Notes: generated from the letters alone by a model not told the origin. A DNA stretch of 64,000 nucleotides from Solicola gregarius (GCF_025790165.1 NZ_CP094970.1:1364001-1428000); one strand, 5' to 3'; counted from the stretch's first letter, positions 26,883 through 36,191 are shown. Numbers and translations: made by a program.

Positions 26883-28313
26883 TTGAGCAATCCCCCCACC
26901 GCCGCATTCGTCGTCGTCGCCAACCGCCTGCCGGTCGACCGGGTCACGCTGCCCGGAGGTCGTACCGCGTGGCGCACGTCGCCGGGCGGCCTCGTCTCGG
27001 CACTCAAACCCGTGCTGCAGCGCAACGAGGGCGCCTGGATCGGCTGGCACGGCGCCCCCGCCGAGGAGCTAGAGCCCTTCGTCGACGACGGGCTCGAGCT
27101 CGTCCCCGTCCCGCTGACCCACTCGGAGGTCGAGGAGTACTACGAGGGCTTCTCCAACGGCACCTTGTGGCCGCTCTACCACGACGTCGTGGCGCCACCG
27201 GAGTTCCACCGCGAGTGGTGGGAGGCGTACGTCCGCGTCAACCGGCGCTTCGCGCAGCGCGCCGCCGACGTCGCCGAGCGCGGCGGCGTGGTGTGGGTGC
27301 AGGACTACCAGTTGCAGCTGGTTCCCGCGATGCTGCGCGAGATGCGCCCCGATCTGCGCATCGGGTTCTTCCTGCACATCCCGTTCCCCCCGACCGAGCT
27401 GTTCCAGCAGATGCCGTGGCGCCGCCAGATCCTGGAGGGGCTCCTCGGCGCCGACCTGGTCGGCTTCCAGCACCAGGGGGCCTCGCAGAACTTCGTCCGG
27501 CTCGTACGCCAGCGGGTCGGCCACAAGACGCACCGCGACACCGTCTATCTGCCCGACGGCCGGCTGGTCACCGCCGGCTCGTTCCCGATCTCGATCGACG
27601 CCGAGTCGTTCGAGAAGCTCGCCCGCGATCCCGCGACCGAGCAGCGCGCCGACGAGATCCGCGAGGAGCTCGGCGCGCCGAAGCACGTACTGCTCGGCAT
27701 CGACCGCCTCGACTACACCAAGGGTCTTCGTCAACGGCTGCGGGCGTTCGGGGAGCTCCTCGCCGAGGGCAGCATCGACCTCGATGACGCGGTCTTCGTC
27801 CAGGTCGCGACTCCGTCGCGCGAGCGCGTCGACCAGTACAAGGTTCTCCGCGACGACATCGATCGCCTCGTCGGCCGGATCAACGGCGACGTCGGCCGCA
27901 TCGGGCGGGTACCCATCACGTACCTGCACTCGTCGTACCCCAAGGCGGAGATGGCCGCGCTGTACCGTGCGGCCGACATCATGGTGGTCACGCCCCTGCG
28001 CGACGGCATGAACCTGGTCGCGAAGGAGTACGTCGCCTGCCGCTACGACGACCAGGGGGCGTTGGTGCTCAGCGAGTTCGCGGGCGCCGCCGACGAGCTC
28101 AAGCAGGCGTACCGGGTCAACCCGTACGACATCAACGGCATGAAGGCGACGCTGCTGCAGGCAATGGAGTCCCCCGACCGGGAGAAGTCTCGGCGGATGC
28201 GCTCGATGCGCAAGTACGTGAGCGAGCACGACATCGACCGTTGGGCGAAGTCGTTCCTCGACCGCCTCGCCGGCAGCGAGACGCACCACGACAAGCACCC
28301 ACGGCCGGTCTGA
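26883..28313 (+). CDS. otsA: Trehalose-6-phosphate synthase
   Basis: A 476-residue GT20 glycosyltransferase joining UDP- or GDP-glucose to glucose-6-phosphate. NRLPVDR (14-20), VWVQDYQLQLVP, HIPFPPTELF, GIDRLDYTKGL and the DGMNLVAKEYVA nucleotide-site segment are all present. The start is TTG 26883, preceded by GAGGAGG at 6-8 nt. It works with otsB (13449-14273) in trehalose synthesis for osmotic and desiccation stress. Confidence 0.97.
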   Translation: MSNPPTAAFVVVANRLPVDRVTLPGGRTAWRTSPGGLVSALKPVLQRNEGAWIGWHGAPAEELEPFVDDGLELVPVPLTHSEVEEYYEGFSNGTLWPLYHDVVAPPEFHREWWEAYVRVNRRFAQRAADVAERGGVVWVQDYQLQLVPAMLREMRPDLRIGFFLHIPFPPTELFQQMPWRRQILEGLLGADLVGFQHQGASQNFVRLVRQRVGHKTHRDTVYLPDGRLVTAGSFPISIDAESFEKLARDPATEQRADEIREELGAPKHVLLGIDRLDYTKGLRQRLRAFGELLAEGSIDLDDAVFVQVATPSRERVDQYKVLRDDIDRLVGRINGDVGRIGRVPITYLHSSYPKAEMAALYRAADIMVVTPLRDGMNLVAKEYVACRYDDQGALVLSEFAGAADELKQAYRVNPYDINGMKATLLQAMESPDREKSRRMRSMRKYVSEHDIDRWAKSFLDRLAGSETHHDKHPRPV

Positions 28314-28376
28314 CGGCGGCCCCCGCGCTGTAGCGCCTGCACCCAGCCGGGCAGGGACGCGCAATATGCTTCGCAC

Positions 28377-29615
28377 ATGGCCTGGATCCCGCGTCCGCAC
28401 CAGATCGTCGACGGTGCCACCAACGTCGCGCACAAGGCGCTGTACGGCCACCACGCCGACCTGCGCCCGATGCCGCGTACGTTGATCGACGACGGCGAGC
28501 TACGCGAGGTCTACCACTACCGGCCACACGCGGGCGTCCAGCGTCGAGGCGAGCCGGTGCTGCTGGTGACGCCGCTGGCCGCACCTTCGATGTGCTTCGA
28601 CCTGCGGCGCGGCTGCTCCCTCGTCGAGCATCTCGTCGGCAGCGGTCGGCCGACCTACCTGGTCGAGTACGGCGCAGTGTCGTTCTCCAACCGTCGGCTC
28701 GGCGTCGAGCACTGGGTCGACGAGGTGATCCCGCAGGCGATCCGCGCGGCGTCGGAGCATGCCGGCGACCGGCCCGTACACGTGGTCGGTTGGAGCCTCG
28801 GCGGCATCTTCGCCGTGCTCACCGCGGCCGACCAGCATGATCTGCCGATCGCGTCGATGACCGTGCTGGGCAGCCCGTTCGACGTCGAGCAGGTGCCGCT
28901 CATCGCGCCGTTGCGACCGCTGCTCAACGTCGCCGACGGCGTGCCGCTGAGCCTCGCGTACCGGATCCTCGGCGGAGCACCGAAGCCCATCGTCAAGCGG
29001 GTGTTCCAGTACTACAGCTTCGACAAGATGATCACCAAGCCCCTCGCGATCGCGCGGCACCTCGACGATCGAGAGTTCCTCGCCCAGATCGAGGCGGTCG
29101 ACCGGTTCACCGAGAACATGATCGCCTACCCCGGGCGGTCGTTCGGCCAGCTGTATCACCGGTTCGTGCGCGACAACTCGCTTGCACACGGTCGGCTGCA
29201 GGTCGGCGACCGTACCGTCGACATCGCGACGCTCGCCACTCCCCTGTTGGTGTTCGCGGGCAGCAGCGACGGCATCGCTCCCGTTCCATCGGTACGCGCG
29301 CTGATGGCCCTGGTGCCGAAGGCGAAACCGGCCCGGTTCGAGGTCGTGCCCGGCGGCCACCTCGGTCTGCTCACGGGCCGCGCAGCGCGGCGTACGACCT
29401 GGCGGACCCTGGACGCCTTCCTGGACGAGCACAGCCTGGACGAGCACAGCCGCGCCGAGCACGGCCGCGCCGACGGTGCGCGGGCGGCCACCGCCACGAA
29501 CGCCAACACGACGCCGACCGCACCGAACGGACCCCGGCCGGACATCGGCACCAACCCGAAACGCCGGCACTCCTCGGCCTCGTCGCGAGCCCTGGCCGAC
29601 GGACCCGCCTCGTGA
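28377..29615 (+). CDS. Alpha/beta hydrolase related to PHA synthases
   Basis: A 412-residue alpha/beta hydrolase. The nucleophile elbow is GWSLGG (Ser140) within VVGWSLGGIFAVLTA; overall layout resembles PhaC-like hydrolases, but PHA synthases use Cys there, so polymer synthesis is unlikely. The C-terminal ~60 residues are low-complexity, built partly from a 15-bp DNA repeat (LDEHS-LDEHS-RAEHG). TATGCT (28365-28370) is 6 nt before the ATG, suggesting a leaderless start. The next gene begins at its stop codon, so it heads a three-gene cassette. Confidence 0.82.
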   Translation: MAWIPRPHQIVDGATNVAHKALYGHHADLRPMPRTLIDDGELREVYHYRPHAGVQRRGEPVLLVTPLAAPSMCFDLRRGCSLVEHLVGSGRPTYLVEYGAVSFSNRRLGVEHWVDEVIPQAIRAASEHAGDRPVHVVGWSLGGIFAVLTAADQHDLPIASMTVLGSPFDVEQVPLIAPLRPLLNVADGVPLSLAYRILGGAPKPIVKRVFQYYSFDKMITKPLAIARHLDDREFLAQIEAVDRFTENMIAYPGRSFGQLYHRFVRDNSLAHGRLQVGDRTVDIATLATPLLVFAGSSDGIAPVPSVRALMALVPKAKPARFEVVPGGHLGLLTGRAARRTTWRTLDAFLDEHSLDEHSRAEHGRADGARAATATNANTTPTAPNGPRPDIGTNPKRRHSSASSRALADGPAS

Positions 29616-30955
29616 CCCTGACCCCACGCGTACGCCGTTCGTACGCGCTGGGCAGCGTTGCCACGGGGACGTTCGGAACGGTGCCCGGGCTGCTGCTGCT
29701 CCCGTACCTGACCGACACGCTCGGCATCGCCGCACTCGCAGCGGGGTTCATCGTCTTCGTGCCGAAGGCGTGGGACGTCGTGCTCAACCCGATCGCCGGC
29801 CGGATCAGCGACCGTTCGACGTCTCGCCGCGGCCGGCGCCGTCCGTTCCTGCTCCGCGGCGGCATCGCGCTCGCCGTGTGTTTCGCGCTGCTGTTCGCCG
29901 GACCTGGCGAACCCACCGCGCTCGCAGCCGCCTGGGTGGTCGTCGCCTTCCTCGGCTGCGCGAGCGCGTACGCGTTCTTCCAGGTGCCGTACGTCGCGAT
30001 GCCTGCCGAGATGACCGACGACTACGACGAGCGCACCCGGCTGATGACCTGGCGAGTCGCGGTGCTCGCGCTCGCGATCCTCGTATCGGGTGCCACCGCC
30101 CCGGCCGTACGTGACGCGATCGGCGGACACACCGGCTACCGCGTGATGGGCTTGTACGTCGCAGCGCTGCTTCTCATCGGCGTACTTGGGGCGTACTTCG
30201 GCACCCGCTCCGCACCGTCGATCCCCACCGAGGCGGGCGGCGACGGGCTTCGTACCCAACTCGCCGTCGTCGCGCGGGCACCGGAGTTCCGGCACCTGCT
30301 CACGACCTTCGTACTGCAGGCCCTTGCCACCGGCGCGATGCTCGCCGCGGTCGACTACGTCGCGCGCTACCTGCTCGACTCACGCGGGCAGTCGAGCGTG
30401 TTGTTCGCCTGTTTCGTGGCACCCGCGCTGTTGGTCTCGGGCGCGTGGTCGCGGTTCGCCGACCGGTACGGCAAGCGGCGTGGGTACACGAGTGCCTCGG
30501 TGCTGCTGGCCGCCGGCGCGCTCGGCCTCGTCGCCTCTCTGTCCGGGCCGGCGATCATCGTGTACGTGGCCACTGCGGTTGCCGGAGTCGGGTACGCAGG
30601 TGCACAGGTCTTCCCGATGGCGATGCTGCCCGACGTCGCTGCGATCGACGCGGCGCGTACCGGTCAGAATCGCATCGGCGTGTTCACCGGTGTCTGGACC
30701 GCCGGCGAGACGCTCGGCCTCGCGCTCGGCCCCGGGTTGTACGCGCTCGTACTCGCCGTCGGCGGGTACGTCTCGTCGACGGGCGGAGACGCGGATCAAC
30801 CGCACAGTGCGGAGATCGCGATCGCCGCCGGGTTCTCGGTCGTGCCCGCCGCCCTGGTGCTGCTCAGCCTGTTGGCCCTGCGCCGATATCGTCTGGGTGC
30901 GGCCGAGGTGCGCGCGGCAGCCCGGCAGTCACCGACCGAAGAGGGAGCATCATGA
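29612..30955 (+). CDS. MFS_2/GPH-type transporter
   Basis: A 447-residue, about 12-helix transporter. The N-terminal PKAWDVVLNPIAGRISDRS is the cation-symporter (GPH/MelB-like, MFS_2) loop motif; QVPYVAMPAEMTDDYDERTR is the conserved central motif. GTG 29612 overlaps the hydrolase stop (GTGA) and its own stop overlaps the next ATG (ATGA). The family moves sugars, and in animals lysolipids; the substrate here is unknown. Confidence 0.88.
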   Translation: MTLTPRVRRSYALGSVATGTFGTVPGLLLLPYLTDTLGIAALAAGFIVFVPKAWDVVLNPIAGRISDRSTSRRGRRRPFLLRGGIALAVCFALLFAGPGEPTALAAAWVVVAFLGCASAYAFFQVPYVAMPAEMTDDYDERTRLMTWRVAVLALAILVSGATAPAVRDAIGGHTGYRVMGLYVAALLLIGVLGAYFGTRSAPSIPTEAGGDGLRTQLAVVARAPEFRHLLTTFVLQALATGAMLAAVDYVARYLLDSRGQSSVLFACFVAPALLVSGAWSRFADRYGKRRGYTSASVLLAAGALGLVASLSGPAIIVYVATAVAGVGYAGAQVFPMAMLPDVAAIDAARTGQNRIGVFTGVWTAGETLGLALGPGLYALVLAVGGYVSSTGGDADQPHSAEIAIAAGFSVVPAALVLLSLLALRRYRLGAAEVRAAARQSPTEEGAS

Positions 30956-32355
30956 CGATCCTCGAACGCCTGCAGGCAATGCGCGCCGGCGATGTGCCCA
31001 CTCACGGCGGGCGCACGCTCGCGTACGTGTACGACTCCGGCCTGCGCGACGCCGACGCGATCGGACGCGAGGCGCTGTCGATGTACGCATCGAGCAACGG
31101 GCTCGACCCGACGGCGTTCCCGAGCCTGCTCGCGATGGAGAACGAGCTGATCGACCTGGCCGCCGGCCTCCTCGACGCCCCTGACACTGCGGTCGGCACG
31201 GTCACCTCGGGCGGCACGGAGTCGATCCTGCTTGCCGTGCAGGCGGCGCGTGATGCGCGCACCGATGTACGGAAGCCCAACGTCGTCATGGCGACCAGCG
31301 CACACGCGGCCTTCCACAAGGCGTGCCACTACTTCGGCGTCGAGCGCCACATGGTCGACGTCGACCCCTCGACGATGCGCGCCGACGCCGACGCGATGGC
31401 TGCCGCGATCGACTCCGACACCGTGCTCGTCGTGGCATCGGCTCCGTCGTACGCACACGGCGTCGTCGATCCCGTACGCCCGATCGCGCAGGCGGCGAAG
31501 GCTGCGGGCGTACGCTGCCACGTCGACGCGTGCATCGGGGGGTGGGTGCTTCCGTACCTCGACGAGCCCCCTGCCGGACCGTGGACGTTCGCCGTCGGCG
31601 GCGTCACCAGCATCTCCGTGGACCTGCACAAGTACGCGTACACCCCGAAGGGCGTCTCGCTGCTGCTGCATCGCGACCCGGAGCTCAGGCGACCGCAGTT
31701 CTTCGCCAGCGCCGACTGGCCCGGCTACACGATGCTCAACAGCACAACGCAGTCGACGAAGTCGGGCGGGCCGCTGGCGGCCGCGTGGGCGGTCGTACAG
31801 CACATCGGGTCCGACGGGTACGCGCAGCTGGCCCGCGATGCACGCTCCGGTGTCGACGAGCTGATCGCGGGAATCGCGACGATCGAGCACCTGTCGCTGA
31901 TCGCGGCGCCCGACTCGACGCTGCTCGCGGTCGAGACCGACGACGCCTGCGACGTGTTCACGATCGCCGACGAGATGCTCGACCAGGGCTGGTACGTGCA
32001 GCCTCAGCTGAGCTTCCGCGGTATGCGCCCGTCGCTGCATCTGTCGCTCAGCGCAGCGACGGCGCCGCACGTACCGCAGTTCCTGACGGCGCTCGGCAAA
32101 GCCGTCGACGCGGCCGTCGCCTCCGGCCCGATCGAAGTGGCCTCCGAGCTGGTCGAGGCGGCGCAGGCGATCGACCCCGCGACACTCGACGATGCGGCGT
32201 TCGACGGACTGCTGCAGATCGCCGGGCTCGGCGGCGACGGCACGGTCGGCATGCCCGAGCGGATGGCACCGGTGAACGCACTGCTCGACGCCGCTCCCCC
32301 GGCGCTTCGCGAGGCGCTGCTCGTCGCGTATCTCGACCGTCTCACGCGTCGCTGA
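30952..32355 (+). CDS. Sphingosine-phosphate-lyase-like PLP decarboxylase
   Basis: A 467-residue fold-type I PLP enzyme of the group II decarboxylase/S1P-lyase branch. TSGGTESILLAV (85-96), HVDACIGGWVLP (Asp192) and SVDLHKYAYTPKG (PLP Lys227) are diagnostic. ATG 30952 is coupled to the transporter stop; the longer upstream frame is its shadow. A C-C lyase on a phosphorylated long-chain base or a related amine is plausible, but no sphingolipid synthesis genes are in view. Its end overlaps the convergent regulator by 14 nt. Confidence 0.85.
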   Translation: MTILERLQAMRAGDVPTHGGRTLAYVYDSGLRDADAIGREALSMYASSNGLDPTAFPSLLAMENELIDLAAGLLDAPDTAVGTVTSGGTESILLAVQAARDARTDVRKPNVVMATSAHAAFHKACHYFGVERHMVDVDPSTMRADADAMAAAIDSDTVLVVASAPSYAHGVVDPVRPIAQAAKAAGVRCHVDACIGGWVLPYLDEPPAGPWTFAVGGVTSISVDLHKYAYTPKGVSLLLHRDPELRRPQFFASADWPGYTMLNSTTQSTKSGGPLAAAWAVVQHIGSDGYAQLARDARSGVDELIAGIATIEHLSLIAAPDSTLLAVETDDACDVFTIADEMLDQGWYVQPQLSFRGMRPSLHLSLSAATAPHVPQFLTALGKAVDAAVASGPIEVASELVEAAQAIDPATLDDAAFDGLLQIAGLGGDGTVGMPERMAPVNALLDAAPPALREALLVAYLDRLTRR

Positions 32356-34504
32356 CGGGTACGTCCAGGCTCTCGATCAGGAGCGTCAGCTCCTCTCGAC
32401 CGACCTCTCGGGTCTCCGCGACACCGATCGTGCTGAGTACCTGCAACGCCTCGCTCCAGCAGTCACGCGCCGCGTCTCGCTCGCCGAGGTCACGGTGGAA
32501 GATGCCGAGCTTGCGCAATGCACTCGCCTCGTCCTTACGCATGTACAAAGCGCGATACGCCTCGATCGCCGTGCGCATCGTTTCGACCGCGTCGGCCAAT
32601 CGTCCGGTTGCGGCCTGCACGTCGCCGAGGTTGTCGACGGCAAGTGCGCGCGCATCGGAGTCAGCCTCCCCGAGCACGTCGACCGACTCCTCCGCAGCGT
32701 GGATTGCGTCATCGACCCTGCCGGCCGACAGGTAGACGTCCGAGGCGTTGAACAGATTCCAACCCAGCCGCCCCCGTGCCCCCAGCTCACGCGCGTCGTC
32801 GATCGCGCGCTCGAACGCAGCAATCGCCTCGTCGACCCGATCGAGTGTGTAGAGCGCGACCGCGAGGTTGCTCTGCGCGCGAAGCCCACCGTCGACGTCA
32901 CCCGCAGCCGCGTAGAGGTCACGCGCTCGCTCGACCGCGCCAATGGCTTCATCCATCTCGTTGCGCTCGAAGTGGCAGCCGGCCACGCTGTTCGCACACG
33001 CGGCCTGCCCCACGGCGTCTCCGAGCCGCCTGGCGGACTCCTCCGCGCGCCGGAACAGCTCCAACGAGTCCGTCGCCATTCCGCTGCTCTGGAGGTACGA
33101 GAACAACAGCGGCGCAAGCTGGTGACCCGTTGCATCCTCGTCCTCGATACACGCTGCGACGAGCCTGAGCACGTAGGCGGCGTTCGTCTCCAGCCACGCG
33201 AACCCGGCCTTCGGGGAGTCGAAGTTCTCCGGGGCGACCCCGGGCTCGAGATCTGGTAGGTGCACCCCGGCGATGCGCGGCGCCCACGCAAGCCTCGCCC
33301 GTGCGGTCGAGTGGGCGAACCAGTTGCGGAGTCGCCGTGTTGCGGCCACCCGATCGGGCTCCGGCTCCTCGTCGGCGACCTGAGCCGCGAACGCGCGTAC
33401 GAGATCGTGCATCACGTAGTGCCCGTCGCGGATCGGCGTCAGCAAGTGACGATCCGTCAACCGATCGATCGGCCGGTTCGTCCTCGCCGGCTCCACCCCG
33501 ATCAGCGCGGCGACTGCACCGGTCGAGATCAACGGCGCCGAATACAGTCCCAACAGGCGAAACGTCCGCGCCGAGTCGTCATCGAGGGAGCGGTACGACC
33601 AGTCGAGTACGGCACGCACATTGGTGAGCGGGTCGTCGTCGCCGCTGTCGAGAGCACCCAGCCGGCTCCGGTGGTCGCCGAGCTCGGCGATGAAGGCCTC
33701 GACCGGATGTGGATCGTGATCAACCCGGCCGATGCGTTCGGCGGCGACCGCCAACGCGACCGGCAGGTGACCACAAAGCTCGGCGAGCTCGCGCAGCGCG
33801 GCCTCGCCGACGTCGCCGCCGGTCCGACGTTGAAGCAAGGCGATCGACTCGGCCGGAGACATCGGGTCGACGCGGACCCGGTCCGCGGCCTCGCGCACGG
33901 CGAGTCCGCGCAGCTGCGTACGGCTCGTCACGAGGACGAACGCGTCCGCGCCGGGCAGCAACGGGCGAACCTGCTCGGCGTCTCGCGCGTTGTCGAGCAC
34001 GACCAGCATGCGTCGGCCGTGCGTCTCCGATCGCAGCATCGCGCGCCGGTCGTCGACATCGTCGGCGATACGCTCCCCCGGAACCCCGAGACCGCGGAGC
34101 AAGGCGGCCAAGGACTGTTCCGTGCTCATCGGATCACCGGGGCCATAGCCCCGCAGGTCGAGGAACAGCTCACCGTCGGGAAACTCGTCCCTGACGTGAT
34201 GAGCCCAGTGGACGGCGAGGGTGGTCTTGCCAGCGCCTGCCGGACCATGCAGTGCCAGGACGGCGCCGTCGGGCTGGCCCGATGACCGGGTCAGCACCCG
34301 ATCCATGTCACTGAGCTGGTCGTCCCGCCCGACGAAGCCCCTGATGCGAGCCGGCAGCTGGTGCGGTACGACCGCCGGCACACGCTGTTCATCGAGATTC
34401 GCGTGCTCGTCGGCCCGCTCGAGCAGCGTCGCGTAGACCCCGCGCAGGTCCGGCGACGGGTCGACGCCCAATTCCTCGGCGAGCCGCTTGCGCACGCCCT
34501 CATA
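32342..34504 (-). CDS. AfsR-like regulator, C-terminal part (NB-ARC + TPR), frameshifted
   Basis: This reading frame continues an AfsR/SARP protein whose N terminus is in another frame. It resumes with YEGVRKRLAEELGVDPSPDL, the end of the BTAD domain, then an NB-ARC ATPase (Walker A HGPAGAGKTTLAVHWA, LVVLDNARD) and a TPR array to the C terminus. About 720 residues. The frame is open back to 34576, but sequence before 34504 is not regulator-like. Joined to the N-terminal part it would be ~930 residues, normal for AfsR-type activators. Without translational frameshifting it is inactive. Confidence 0.75.
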   Translation of the reverse strand, partial: YEGVRKRLAEELGVDPSPDLRGVYATLLERADEHANLDEQRVPAVVPHQLPARIRGFVGRDDQLSDMDRVLTRSSGQPDGAVLALHGPAGAGKTTLAVHWAHHVRDEFPDGELFLDLRGYGPGDPMSTEQSLAALLRGLGVPGERIADDVDDRRAMLRSETHGRRMLVVLDNARDAEQVRPLLPGADAFVLVTSRTQLRGLAVREAADRVRVDPMSPAESIALLQRRTGGDVGEAALRELAELCGHLPVALAVAAERIGRVDHDPHPVEAFIAELGDHRSRLGALDSGDDDPLTNVRAVLDWSYRSLDDDSARTFRLLGLYSAPLISTGAVAALIGVEPARTNRPIDRLTDRHLLTPIRDGHYVMHDLVRAFAAQVADEEPEPDRVAATRRLRNWFAHSTARARLAWAPRIAGVHLPDLEPGVAPENFDSPKAGFAWLETNAAYVLRLVAACIEDEDATGHQLAPLLFSYLQSSGMATDSLELFRRAEESARRLGDAVGQAACANSVAGCHFERNEMDEAIGAVERARDLYAAAGDVDGGLRAQSNLAVALYTLDRVDEAIAAFERAIDDARELGARGRLGWNLFNASDVYLSAGRVDDAIHAAEESVDVLGEADSDARALAVDNLGDVQAATGRLADAVETMRTAIEAYRALYMRKDEASALRKLGIFHRDLGERDAARDCWSEALQVLSTIGVAETREVGREELTLLIESLDVPVSDA

Positions 34505-35132
34505 GCGCTTCGAGCGCCTCGGCAGTGCGCCCCATCCGATCGAGGGCCCCGAGCAGCCTGACCCAGAGCGGTTCACGCAGCGGGTGTCGCTCGACCTCCT
34601 GGTTCAGCTCCTCGAGACACGAACGATGGTTGCCCGCCTCGAACGACAGGTCGACCCACCGCTCGAACACCTGCAGGCGACGCTCCTCCCACTGTGGGCG
34701 CTCGTTCCGGTCGAGCCACTCCGACGGCGCCTCGCCGAACGGCTCGTCGTGCCACCGCGCCAGTACCGCCGCCAGCGCCGCGCACTCGTCCGCCGAGTCG
34801 GCCTCGCGGCGCGCGCCCTGGGCGCCGTCCCACAGCGCGAGCAGATCCACGGCATCGCGAGGGACGAGCAACGCGTACCCGTCACGACGGGTCGCGACCC
34901 GTTCGCCGCCGAGCACCCGCCGCATCCGCGCGACGTACGTCTGCAGGCTGCCGCGTACGCGCTCGGGCGGATCCTCGCCCCAGATCGCGGTCCCGAGGCT
35001 TTCGACCGAGACGGTCTCCCCCGGAGTGAGGGCCAACACGGCGAGCAACGCTCGGACCCGTCGTCCGGGCAGCTCGACCGGCTGCCCGTCGAGCAGTGCC
35101 TCGACGGTGCCGACCAGCCTGATCTCGAGCAC
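34500..35132 (-). CDS. AfsR/SARP-type regulator, N-terminal part
   Basis: A 210-residue frame from GTG 35132 (GGGAG 6 nt upstream). Residues 1-90 are the OmpR-like winged helix (LPGRRVRALLAVLALTPGETVSVESL, VRGSLQTYVARMRRVLG) and 95-209 most of the BTAD domain. It stops at TGA 34502-34500 within GRTAEALEAL, just where homologues continue EAYxxxRxxL. Removing one C at about 34505 restores the downstream frame. It may be a sequencing error, a true mutation or a +1 frameshift site. Confidence 0.78.
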   Translation of the reverse strand: MLEIRLVGTVEALLDGQPVELPGRRVRALLAVLALTPGETVSVESLGTAIWGEDPPERVRGSLQTYVARMRRVLGGERVATRRDGYALLVPRDAVDLLALWDGAQGARREADSADECAALAAVLARWHDEPFGEAPSEWLDRNERPQWEERRLQVFERWVDLSFEAGNHRSCLEELNQEVERHPLREPLWVRLLGALDRMGRTAEALEAL

Positions 35133-35219
35133 GTGACACTCCCGGTCGGACGTGACTTTCGGCCGCGGCCGATCGGTGACAGCGCGACGACAGCGGCGTG
35201 GCAGCGACTGTACATAACG

Positions 35220-35240
35220 TTCCTCGCAATCCGCGAGGAA
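35220..35240 (+). promoter_or_regulatory. Inverted repeat in the lysE leader
   Basis: TTCCTCGC and GCGAGGAA are 8-bp arms around 5 nt, just downstream of a -10-like TACATA (35211-35216) and 10 nt before the start codon. It is suited to be an operator or a hairpin masking translation. Confidence 0.5.
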
Positions 35241-35250
35241 TGGGGGCCCG

Positions 35251-35877
35251 ATGCTACCGACGACACAGACGCTGCTGGTATTCGCCGCGTCGACGTTCGC
35301 ACTCCTGGTCGTACCCGGCCCGTCCGTGGTCTACGTGATGACCCGCAGCATCGAGCAGGGACGCGGCGCCGGGCTGATGGCGATGCTCGGGCTCGAGACC
35401 GGAGCTCTCCTGCACGCGGTCGCGGCCGCAACGGGTCTGGCGTCGTTGCTCGCGGCATCGTCCGTTGCGTTCTCGACCATCAAGTGGACCGGCGCCGCAT
35501 ACCTGGTCTACCTCGCGGTCCGGCAGTTCCGCCTGACGTCCCCCGACACCGAAACGGACCGTGGGGTCAGGACCTCCTCGCGGGGGCGACTCTTTCGCGA
35601 CGGGGTTCTCGTCGACCTGCTGAACCCCAAGACGTGCATCTTCTTCATCGCGTTCCTGCCGCAGTTCGTGGACGAGTCGCGCGGTCCCGCACCGACCCAG
35701 ATGCTGGCGCTCGGGTTGTGCTTCGTCGTGCTCGCCGGGCTCTGCGACGGCACATACGCCCTGGTCTCCGGCGGCATCGGCGGGCGGATCGGGCAGTCCC
35801 CGCGGTTGCAGGGCCGCGTCAACCGCGCAACCGGCGGCGTGTACGTCCTGCTCGCCGTGGTCGCGGTCTCGTCCTGA
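35251..35877 (+). CDS. LysE/RhtB-family amino-acid exporter
   Basis: A 208-residue six-helix exporter. The family signature is GPSVVYVMTRSIEQGRGAGL near residue 23-42, and LLNPKTCIFFIAFLPQF at about 125-141 is the second conserved block. It should export an amino acid or derivative across the cytoplasmic membrane. It is divergent from the AfsR-like regulator gene and ends before a 14-bp terminator. Confidence 0.94.
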   Translation: MLPTTQTLLVFAASTFALLVVPGPSVVYVMTRSIEQGRGAGLMAMLGLETGALLHAVAAATGLASLLAASSVAFSTIKWTGAAYLVYLAVRQFRLTSPDTETDRGVRTSSRGRLFRDGVLVDLLNPKTCIFFIAFLPQFVDESRGPAPTQMLALGLCFVVLAGLCDGTYALVSGGIGGRIGQSPRLQGRVNRATGGVYVLLAVVAVSS

Positions 35878-35885
35878 CCGCATAC

Positions 35886-35919
35886 CGCGACCGGCCGCCC
35901 TGGCAGGCGGCCGGTCGCG
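35886..35919 (+). terminator. lysE terminator
   Basis: A perfect 14-bp GC stem (35886-35899 with 35906-35919) with a 6-nt loop begins 9 nt after the LysE stop codon. Confidence 0.85.
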
Positions 35920-35927
35920 AGAGGTCC

Positions 35928-36100
35928 TCAGCAGGCTAAGGCAGGTGGCCTCGAGTGGTCACCGATCCAACGTGTGCGCAGCGCACGGAGGCCGCCGCAT
36001 CCCGGACAGTAGCCCCCCGTGAGGCTCTGTGCGGGCAGCGGCCCCAGCTCCCCCACCGTGCGGATCGCGGACGGCAAGATCGACACGACGCCGAAGGCTA
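35928..36100 (-). pseudogene. Possible DUF2752 remnant
   Basis: A short minus-strand frame contains LTGGYCPGCGGLRALRTRW, which resembles the cysteine motif of DUF2752 membrane proteins (CPxCGxxRA). The surrounding membrane helices are missing, so this looks like a decayed fragment. The rest of the 329-nt gap to the next gene holds only hairpins. Confidence 0.35.
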
Positions 36101-36140
36101 TCTGCTGGACGGCATGCGTGGGACCTGGTGAAGGACATGC

Positions 36141-36191
36141 TTGGGCCCGTGGCGGACGGAGGGGGGTCGTTGAGGCCCGCCACGGGCCCAA
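36141..36191 (-). terminator. Terminator of secreted-protein gene
   Basis: A perfect 15-bp stem (36141-36155 with 36177-36191) around a 21-nt loop lies 16 nt past the stop codon of the minus-strand gene. Confidence 0.7.

Noticed and set aside
28377-29615. Polyhydroxyalkanoate synthase
   Set aside because: The nucleophile is Ser in GWSLGG; PHA synthases need Cys at that position, and no phaA/B/R/E genes are nearby.
34490-34510. Two separate genes for the AfsR-like halves
   Set aside because: No plausible ribosome-binding site and start opens the second frame, and both halves join exactly within one BTAD domain.
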